From Oscillospiraceae bacterium (GTDB lineage Bacteria > Bacillota > Clostridia > Oscillospirales > Ruminococcaceae), in NCBI GenBank assembly GCA_019423445.1, contig JAHZBJ010000029.1:1-10994 (forward strand): a stretch of DNA of 10,994 nucleotides, read 5' to 3'. Below, in pieces: positions 5,549-10,994 of this stretch (the stretch's first letter is position 1; every line of letters begins with the position of its first letter). A program made the position numbers and the translations under genes. The notes under the pieces were generated by a model. It did not search any database and was not told the origin of the DNA. It saw only the letters and a program-made list of their open reading frames with translations.

Positions 5549-7537
5549 ATGGCCGAGCAACTTCTGGATCATTCACCGGAAAAGCTGAAGTACCTGCGCC
5601 TTCTGGCCCAGGATTACCCCAGCATCCAGGCCGCCTCTACAGAGATCATCAACCTGCGGGCGATCCTGAACCTTCCCAAGGGGACGGAGCATTTTATCAG
5701 TGATATCCATGGGGAGTATGAATGTTTTACCCACATTCTTCGAAACGCTTCGGGTTCCATCCACCGGAAGATTGATGAGAGCTTTGGGGACAGCCTTACC
5801 GATGACCAGAAGAACCTCCTGGCTACCCTGATCTATTACCCGGAAAAAAAGCTGGCAGAACTCCAGCGGGAACGCCAGATCACTCCGGCCTGGTACCGGG
5901 ACACCCTGTATCAGCTGGTGACCGTCTGCCGGGCGGCTACCTCCAAATACACCCGTTCTAAGGTGCGGAAGGCCCTTCCTCCGGATTTTCAGTACATCAT
6001 CGACGAGCTGGTAAACACCAACGACAACAACTCCAACCGCCAGGAGTACTTTGAGCGGATTCTGGACACCATCATTGAGATCGACCGTGCAGAAGCCTTT
6101 GTAGTGGCTCTTTGCAATCTGATCCAGCGGATGATCGTAGATAAGCTCCACATCATCGGGGACATCTTTGACAGAGGTTCCGGCGCGCCTATGATCCTGG
6201 ACGATCTCTGCCGCCACCATAACGTGGATATCCAGTGGGGTAATCACGATGTACTGTGGATGGGGGCCGCCTCAGGACAACTTTGCTGCATTGCCAATGT
6301 CATCCGGAACTGTGTCCGCTACAGCAACCTGGATACTCTGGAGGAGGCATACGGCATCAACGTCCGTCCCCTGGCGGTATTCGCCATGGAGCAGTATGGC
6401 ACTGATCCCTGTACCTCCTTCCTGCCCCGTCATGTGGAGCAGGAGAACTATGTCCCCAGCAGCCACGACGATCTCCAGGCCGCCAAGCTCCACAAAGCCA
6501 TTACCGTGATCCAGCTGAAGCTGGAGGGACAGATGATCCTGGCCCATCCGGAATACGAGATGGAAAGCCGGCTTCTTTTGGATAAGATCGATTTCCGACG
6601 CAGAATGGTGACAGTTGACGGGAAGCAGTATCCCATGAATGACTGTTACTTCCCCACGGTTACCCCGGAAACCCCCTATTCCCTCACCTCCGCCGAACAG
6701 GAACTGATGGAGCGGCTGCGCATCTCCTTCCTCCACAGCGAGAAACTCCAAGCCCATGTAAAATTCCTATTCAAACAGGGCGGTATGTACAAGGTCTGCA
6801 ACGACAACCTTTTGTATCACGGCTGCATCCCCATGGAGCCGGACGGCAGCTTTGCCTCTTTGGAAGTGGATGGAGTTCAGTACCGTGGAAAAGAGCTGTT
6901 GGACTACAGCGAAAAACTCTGCCGCCAGGGGGCATACGGCGTGGCTGGCAGCAAGGAGCGCCAGAACGGCATGGATTTCATGTGGTTTCTGTGGTGCGGC
7001 CCAAAGTCTCCCCTCAACGGCAAAAACAAAATGGCCACTTTTGAGCGTTACTTTATTGATGATAAGGAAACCTGGGTGGAGACCAAAGATATTTACTACC
7101 AATGCAGCGACAACCCAGAGGTGGCGCGGAAGATCCTGGCGGAATTCGGCATCCATGACGAACATGCCCATATTGTCAACGGCCATGTGCCGGTGAAGAT
7201 CCGCAAGGGAGAATCCCCGGTAAAAGCTGGCGGTAAGCTCCTGATCATCGATGGAGGTATCTCCAAGGCATACCAGTCGGTGACAGGCATTGCCGGGTAT
7301 ACGCTGGTTTCCAACTCCCATCAGCTTTATCTCTCGGAGCACCATCCTTTTTCCAGCATCGACCATATCGTCCATCACAACAGTGATATGCAGTCTCGAA
7401 TCGTGCCGGTGGATACCTATCCGGAACGGATCAAGATCTGCCACACCGACGATGGTAAGAAGATTCAGGAAAAGATAGACGATCTGCTGCTGCTGCTCCA
7501 GGCATACCGCCTTGGGTTGATTACACAGAACAGTTGA
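5549..7537 (+). CDS. fbp: Fructose-1,6-bisphosphatase, class III
   Basis: A 662-residue enzyme that removes the 1-phosphate of fructose 1,6-bisphosphate in gluconeogenesis. Class III is the Firmicutes type, about 640-670 residues, unrelated to the E. coli Fbp. It belongs to the calcineurin-like metallophosphatases, and all their metal motifs are visible: SDIHGEYE (Asp52, His54), GDIFDRG (Asp205, Asp208), GNHD (Asn232, His233, Asp234), and a later NGHVPVK with His546. The end of the protein (IIDGGISKAYQ, then SNSHQLYL) also matches the family. The ATG at 5549 has GGAGG 9 nt upstream. The Bacillus subtilis enzyme is activated by phosphoenolpyruvate; whether this one is cannot be seen. The next gene starts 16 nt after the stop, so the two are likely cotranscribed. 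Confidence 0.97.
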   Translation: MAEQLLDHSPEKLKYLRLLAQDYPSIQAASTEIINLRAILNLPKGTEHFISDIHGEYECFTHILRNASGSIHRKIDESFGDSLTDDQKNLLATLIYYPEKKLAELQRERQITPAWYRDTLYQLVTVCRAATSKYTRSKVRKALPPDFQYIIDELVNTNDNNSNRQEYFERILDTIIEIDRAEAFVVALCNLIQRMIVDKLHIIGDIFDRGSGAPMILDDLCRHHNVDIQWGNHDVLWMGAASGQLCCIANVIRNCVRYSNLDTLEEAYGINVRPLAVFAMEQYGTDPCTSFLPRHVEQENYVPSSHDDLQAAKLHKAITVIQLKLEGQMILAHPEYEMESRLLLDKIDFRRRMVTVDGKQYPMNDCYFPTVTPETPYSLTSAEQELMERLRISFLHSEKLQAHVKFLFKQGGMYKVCNDNLLYHGCIPMEPDGSFASLEVDGVQYRGKELLDYSEKLCRQGAYGVAGSKERQNGMDFMWFLWCGPKSPLNGKNKMATFERYFIDDKETWVETKDIYYQCSDNPEVARKILAEFGIHDEHAHIVNGHVPVKIRKGESPVKAGGKLLIIDGGISKAYQSVTGIAGYTLVSNSHQLYLSEHHPFSSIDHIVHHNSDMQSRIVPVDTYPERIKICHTDDGKKIQEKIDDLLLLLQAYRLGLITQNS

Positions 7538-7553
7538 CAGAGGCACTTTTATC

Positions 7554-8828
7554 ATGTTCTTTTCCAAAATCCAGGCAAAGCCTTTGGCCAGCCGTTCTGT
7601 TCCCTCCCCCTGGTTCCCCTCTGAGCACCTTCTGTTTTCCCTGGAGGGGGGATCCGGCCGTCTACGGGGCCAATGGTATCCCCGGGAAAAGATGGATTCT
7701 GAGATTCCTTTTGCTGTGGTGCTGGGGGATATCCCCCTGGTTCTGCCTCAGTCCAGCGGCTGCCCAACCTGCGAGAGCCTTCTGGCGGCAGGATACGGCC
7801 TTCCGCCTTCCCGGGAGCTGCGGGAAACGGCAGCCCGGCTTTCCGCCCCCTGTACCGGGCTGGAAGATTCCCTGGAGCGCCTGAAGCCTGTTCTGGGGCT
7901 GCTTCCCTCCGGCATTTATATTCTCTCCCACTGTTTATGCTGTCCTACTGACGGTGCCGGTCACTTTTTCTGGGATATCCCCAGCGGTTTTACTTCCATG
8001 ACCGCCACGGCTCAGATCTATGACAGCGACAATTTCCGGGTCCTCCCCTCCTTCCCCTGTTTCCTATATCCCTCTCAACCAGGGATAAAGCACGACACGG
8101 AGCGGGTGGAATATTACCGGGAATTGATCCGCCGGGGTGAGCCCGTTCCCCCGGCCTTGGCTTATTTCGCGGAGGGATACCTGTGCCTTCTTCTAGACGG
8201 TCACCACAGGGCTTGTGCCTGTGCCTTGGAGGGAAGGCAGCTTCCCTGTCTGGTTCTTTCCGTCCCCGGCGGGTTTTGGAAAGAGGGAATGTTCCATCTC
8301 TGTTGGCCAGGCTGTCAGAAAATTTCAGAAGTGCTGCCCTTTTCCCAACAGGAGTGGAAGGCCCTGGAGAAAACAGCTTACAGTATTCGGAAGGACGGTC
8401 CGCCCCCTGCGCCTATCCCTTTTCCCGCCAAGGAATGGCCCCAGGAATACCAGGCGGGGGCAGATGTCTTTCCCACCTGCCGGGAAGCAGCGGCCCTGGC
8501 CCTCTATCCTCAGCGGGAGCTGACAGCCCAGGGGGTGGAAGAACTGCTCCACAATGAAGAGGAGTGGGACGAAAGCGAAACACTGGCAGACCTTCTGCGG
8601 TATTTCGCAAGGCAGCCAGGTAGCAACATTAAAAAATTGTCCCTCTCCCTTGCTGGGAGCTGCTACCCCCCTCCACTGCGTCTGGCGGCGTTTCAAATTT
8701 TGAGCAGAATCAAAGAGGATACGGAGATAGAGGATTTCTTTGTGGATTTTTTGATAAACTGTGACGACCGAACAAATCCTCTCTGTCGTATCGCTGACCA
8801 TTTTTGGGATGAAAAACCCCCGGGATAG
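7554..8828 (+). CDS. Uncharacterised cysteine-rich protein with a ParB/sulfiredoxin-like DGHHR motif
   Basis: A 424-residue cytoplasmic-looking protein with no signal peptide or membrane helix. I do not recognise a named family. It has 17 cysteines, several clustered: GCPTC (Cys70, Cys73), CLCC (Cys127, Cys129, Cys130), CACA (Cys221, Cys223) and CWPGC (Cys250, Cys254). Residues 184-235, from RVEYYRELIRRGEPVPPALAY through LLLDGHHRACA to PCLVLS, resemble the core of ParB/sulfiredoxin-like folds, where a DG.HR motif binds nucleotide phosphate. The resemblance is by eye only. The last 120 residues look helical. The start has only a GAGG-type ribosome site about 9 nt upstream, and coupling to fbp 16 nt earlier may help. 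The stop lies inside a strong hairpin. Metal binding or redox chemistry is possible but unproven. Confidence 0.85.
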   Translation: MFFSKIQAKPLASRSVPSPWFPSEHLLFSLEGGSGRLRGQWYPREKMDSEIPFAVVLGDIPLVLPQSSGCPTCESLLAAGYGLPPSRELRETAARLSAPCTGLEDSLERLKPVLGLLPSGIYILSHCLCCPTDGAGHFFWDIPSGFTSMTATAQIYDSDNFRVLPSFPCFLYPSQPGIKHDTERVEYYRELIRRGEPVPPALAYFAEGYLCLLLDGHHRACACALEGRQLPCLVLSVPGGFWKEGMFHLCWPGCQKISEVLPFSQQEWKALEKTAYSIRKDGPPPAPIPFPAKEWPQEYQAGADVFPTCREAAALALYPQRELTAQGVEELLHNEEEWDESETLADLLRYFARQPGSNIKKLSLSLAGSCYPPPLRLAAFQILSRIKEDTEIEDFFVDFLINCDDRTNPLCRIADHFWDEKPPG

Positions 8829-8851
8829 ACTGAAAAGCCTGTCCCGGGGGT
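8812..8851 (-). terminator. Intrinsic terminator of the tyrS operon, also at the end of the plus-strand block
   Basis: A 10-bp GC-rich stem, ACCCCCGGGA (8816-8825) with TCCCGGGGGT (8842-8851), can extend inward by several pairs. On the minus strand it is followed at once by TTTTT (8812-8816), a textbook intrinsic terminator 15 nt after the stop of the 53-aa gene. On the plus strand the hairpin contains the stop codon of the cysteine-rich protein, but the nearest T-run (CTTTTTT) comes about 20 nt later, so termination in that direction is less certain. Confidence 0.8.
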
Positions 8852-8866
8852 GTTGCAATGGGTTGA

Positions 8867-9028
8867 TCACTCTTTTTTGTTCAAAGCGGCCAAAATGAAA
8901 CCGCCCAAAACCAGCATTGGCAGAATGATCCGAAGCATCAGATAGCCGTTGGGATTAAAATGGATATTGGCATCGGCATAGAGACCTACTATCCAGGCCA
9001 ATACAGTAAAACCAAGGGCTGGGAACAT
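8867..9028 (-). CDS. Small two-helix membrane protein, 53 residues
   Basis: A 53-residue frame, MFPALGFTVLAWIVG to LAALNKKE, with two hydrophobic helices at about 3-18 and 29-49 joined by a short polar loop (DANIHFNPNG). It ends in a charged KKE tail. GAGGTG lies 6 nt before the ATG. A GTG three codons earlier would add MKR and cannot be excluded. The frame begins 61 nt after tyrS on the same strand and is followed directly by a strong terminator. No other promoter is visible, so it is probably the last gene of the tyrosine T-box transcript. I know no family for it; the function is unknown. Confidence 0.75.
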   Translation of the reverse strand: MFPALGFTVLAWIVGLYADANIHFNPNGYLMLRIILPMLVLGGFILAALNKKE

Positions 9029-9089
9029 TCTTTTCACCTCGCTGATTTTTGGTTTCGCTAAGAAGAAGGACCTGCTGTCAGCAGCACCC

Positions 9090-10307
9090 TTAGAGGGTCA
9101 CTTTATGGAACACCTTTTTGCCCTTTTTCAGGATAGCCCCGGTACGAAGCTGCTCTGCAGAAAGAGTCAGGTTTACGTCAGAGACTTTCTGGTCGTTTAC
9201 CGAAACACCGCCACCTTGGATCAGGCGCCGGGCTTCGCTTTTAGAGGGGGCCAGGCTCGTTTTTACCATCAGGTCCATAACACCGATGGCGCCGTCGGTG
9301 AGGTCGGCTTCGGTGAGGGTGGTGGTAGGCATATTCTCATCCTGGCTTCCGGCTCCAAAGATGGCCCGAGCAGCCGCCAGAGCCTTATCCGCTTCCTCCT
9401 GGCCATGAACGAACCGGGTCACCTCGTAGGCCAGGATCTCCTTAGCCTTGTTCAGCTGGCTGCCCTCCCAGCTTTCCATAGCCTCAATCTCCTCAATGGG
9501 GAGGAAGGTGAGGAACTTGAGGCACTTGATTACATCGGAGTCCTCTACATTGCGCCAGTACTGGAAGAAGTCATAGGGGGAGAACTTATCGGCATCCAGC
9601 CAGACGGCGCCGCCCATGGTTTTGCCCATCTTTTTCCCTTCCTTGGTGGTAAGGAGCTGGAAGGTCATACCGCAGACCTCTTCCCCTTCCACACGGCGCA
9701 CCAGGTCCACACCGCCCAGAATGTTGCTCCACTGGTCATCGCCGCCCATCTCCATGGTGCAGCCGTAGTCCTGATAGAGCCGCAGGAAATCGTAACTCTG
9801 CATAATCATGTAGTTGAACTCAATAAAGGAAAGACCCCGCTCCAGCCGGGATTTAAAGCACTCGGCGGTGAGCATCCGGTTCACCGAGAAGTGGACACCG
9901 ATATCCCGAAGAAGTTCGATGTAGTTAAGCTTCATAAGCCAGTCGCCGTTGCGGGCCACGATGCACTTGTCCAGATCCACCAGGCGTCCCATCTGGCGGA
10001 GGAAGCAATCAGCATTGGCGTTGATCTCCTCAGGGGTGAGCATTTTACGCATATCGGTCCGGCCGGTGGGGTCCCCTACCATGGTGGTGCCGGTACCCAG
10101 AAGGAGGATGGGGGTGTGCCCTGCCCGGATCATATGGTTAATGACCATCAGTTGAAGAAAATGCCCTACATGGAGACTGTCGGCGGTGGCGTCAAAACCG
10201 ATATAAAAGGTGACTTTCCCATTGTCCAGCATTTCCCGGATCTTCTCAGGGTGAGTCATCTGGGCGATAAGGCCCCGACGTTCCAGTTCTTCAAACAGCA
10301 TACTCAT
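9090..10307 (-). CDS. tyrS: Tyrosyl-tRNA synthetase
   Basis: A 405-residue class Ic synthetase that charges tRNA-Tyr. The HIGH motif is HVGH (46-49) in the YIGFDATADSLHVGHF block. The MVGDPTGRT and MEMGGDDQWSNI tyrosine-site blocks follow, and the KMSKS motif is KMGKT (226-230), as in E. coli-type TyrRS (KFGKT). The C-terminal S4 RNA-binding domain is at about 341-405 (SKSEARRLIQGGGVSVND). Length and motif set match the bacterial TyrRS group near 400-430 residues. The first ATG of the tandem ATG-AGT-ATG is chosen because AGGAG lies 9 nt upstream. Expression is governed by the T-box leader directly upstream. Confidence 0.97.
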   Translation of the reverse strand: MSMLFEELERRGLIAQMTHPEKIREMLDNGKVTFYIGFDATADSLHVGHFLQLMVINHMIRAGHTPILLLGTGTTMVGDPTGRTDMRKMLTPEEINANADCFLRQMGRLVDLDKCIVARNGDWLMKLNYIELLRDIGVHFSVNRMLTAECFKSRLERGLSFIEFNYMIMQSYDFLRLYQDYGCTMEMGGDDQWSNILGGVDLVRRVEGEEVCGMTFQLLTTKEGKKMGKTMGGAVWLDADKFSPYDFFQYWRNVEDSDVIKCLKFLTFLPIEEIEAMESWEGSQLNKAKEILAYEVTRFVHGQEEADKALAAARAIFGAGSQDENMPTTTLTEADLTDGAIGVMDLMVKTSLAPSKSEARRLIQGGGVSVNDQKVSDVNLTLSAEQLRTGAILKKGKKVFHKVTL

Positions 10308-10362
10308 GTTCCGATACTCCTTTTCCTTGCTTTCCTGTTTTTGAGGATTCCCGGCGGCAAAG

Positions 10363-10398
10363 AAAAAATCCTCTGCGGCCGGATAAAACCGCAGAGGA
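10363..10398 (-). terminator. T-box controlled terminator
   Basis: UCCUCUGCGG (10389-10398 read in reverse) pairs with CCGCAGAGGA (10369-10378) over 10 bp with a 10-nt loop, followed by six U residues (10363-10368). It is the off state of the tyrS leader and overlaps the antiterminator by four bases. Confidence 0.93.
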
Positions 10399-10638
10399 CG
10401 AATATAAGATTCGTGGTACCACCTCAGTTCAGCGCCCTGTCGCCAGGTGCGCCCTTTGGAGGTTCCCGCAGGAACCCCAGCGATGTAACGGTCGCCCCCG
10501 GCTCGCCCTACTGTAAAGTTCAGGTGGCGGCTCCAGGATGTATTCCCAATCCTTTCTGGACCTGCTTTTTCACACCAGCCAAAAGCTCTCTGGGTGTCCA
10601 GGAAAAGGCGGTACTTGTTCCCTTCTCAGCCATTCTAC
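10363..10638 (-). promoter_or_regulatory. Tyrosine T-box riboswitch leader of tyrS
   Basis: The 14-nt T-box core AGGUGGUACCACG is at 10412-10424, preceded by UGAACUG. The specifier codon UAC (10540-10542) sits in GGGAAUACAUCC on the 3' side of stem I and matches Tyr. Stem I also shows the AGUA motif near 10611-10616 and the distal AGAGAGC and GGCUGGUGUGA elements. In the antiterminator (10395-10424), AGG pairs with CCU and ACGAAU with AUUCGU around the UGGUACC bulge, which pairs with uncharged tRNA-Tyr ACCA. This excludes the terminator, which shares 10395-10398. Uncharged tRNA-Tyr should therefore switch the operon on. Confidence 0.95.
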
Positions 10639-10644
10639 AGATGG

Positions 10645-10673
10645 ATTATAGACGAAACTCCAACGGATGTCAA
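10645..10673 (-). promoter_or_regulatory. Consensus promoter of the tyrS operon
   Basis: On the minus strand a perfect TTGACA (10668-10673) and a perfect TATAAT (10645-10650) are separated by exactly 17 bp. Transcription would start near 10638, 331 nt before the tyrS ATG. Such a full-strength promoter suits a gene controlled afterward by transcription attenuation. It begins about 20 nt after the recN stop. Confidence 0.9.
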
Positions 10674-10693
10674 CACCCGGCAAAGGCTGATCA

Positions 10694-10994
10694 TCAGTTT
10701 CCCGCCAGGGTCAGCATTTCCCGGGCATTCTCCAGGGCAATGCTGGTGATGTTCTCTCCGGCGGTGATCCGGGCCAGTTCCCGGACCCGCTGTTCCCGGT
10801 CCAGCTCTTCCACATGGGTGTAGGTGCGGTCCTGCTCCACCGTTTTATAGATGCGGTTGTGGTGAGTGCCGTAAGCAGCTACCTGGGCCAGATGGGTGAC
10901 ACAGATCACCTGGCGGCTCTGTGCGGCTTGGGAGAGCTTAAGTCCGATCTTTTGGGCCGCCCGGCCACTGACACCGGTGTCGATCTCGTCAAAA
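10694..10994 (-). CDS. recN: DNA repair protein RecN, C-terminal part
   Basis: The last 99 residues of an SMC-like ATPase that acts at DNA double-strand breaks. The visible part starts with the Walker B motif FDEIDTGVSGRAAQKIG, then the ICVTHLAQVAAYGTHHNRI switch-region histidine block, and ends with ELARITAGENITSIALENAREMLTLAGN, the usual RecN tail. The start lies beyond the window. Two TGA stops lie in tandem (10691-10696). No intrinsic terminator is visible between this gene and the tyrS promoter 20 nt on, so some recN transcripts may enter the T-box leader, whose terminator would end them. Confidence 0.95.
   Translation of the reverse strand, partial: FDEIDTGVSGRAAQKIGLKLSQAAQSRQVICVTHLAQVAAYGTHHNRIYKTVEQDRTYTHVEELDREQRVRELARITAGENITSIALENAREMLTLAGN

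Noticed and set aside
7534..7570. TTGACA at the end of fbp as a promoter for the cysteine-rich protein
   Set aside because: No acceptable -10 lies 16-18 bp downstream; the only AT-rich hexamer (TATCAT) is too close.
9060..9096. Terminator directly after tyrS
   Set aside because: There are small stems (ACCC/GGGT and CTGC/GCAG) but the following run is CTTCTTCTT rather than a U-tract. Read-through to the 53-aa gene is more likely.
9105..10823. Long open frame on the plus strand (572 codons) opposite tyrS and its leader
   Set aside because: It is antisense to tyrS and runs through the T-box leader, terminator and promoter. It has no recognisable domain.

Overview
The window looks like a chromosomal stretch from an anaerobic Clostridia bacterium, probably a mid-to-high-GC member of the Oscillospirales (Flavonifractor/Lawsonibacter-like). 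This rests on a SCIFF ranthipeptide precursor (a Clostridia marker), the queA-tgt-yajC-TIGR04086-scfA gene order, a class III fructose-bisphosphatase, a T-box leader on tyrS and strong AGGAGG-type ribosome sites. The genus is an inference. No mobile element, CRISPR array, tRNA or rRNA gene was seen.

Left block (1-3502, all minus strand). Reading right to left: queA and tgt, which overlap by 13 nt and make two steps of queuosine tRNA modification; yajC, a Sec translocon accessory with its own promoter; a four-helix TIGR04086-type membrane protein; and the start of scfA, the SCIFF peptide precursor, with its own extended -10 promoter and cut by the window edge. The radical SAM maturase scfB and secDF would be expected just outside the window.

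Middle block (3384-8851, plus strand). An archaeal/fungal-type aspartate-semialdehyde dehydrogenase is followed by an uncharacterised membrane-anchored protein (TTG start), a class III fructose-1,6-bisphosphatase, and a 424-aa cysteine-rich protein of unknown function with a ParB-like DGHHR motif. The best promoter candidates for asd and queA face each other, so their transcripts should overlap by about 48 nt. A strong hairpin at the end of the block is also the intrinsic terminator for the opposing operon.

Right block (8867-10994, minus strand). Reading right to left: the C-terminal end of recN; a consensus promoter; a complete tyrosine T-box riboswitch with a UAC specifier, antiterminator and terminator; tyrS; and a 53-aa two-helix membrane protein that appears to be the last gene of the tyrosine-controlled transcript.

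Most of the window is core metabolism and information processing. The less explained items are the scfA control region, the cysteine-rich DGHHR protein, the membrane-anchored 265-aa protein and the 53-aa protein.
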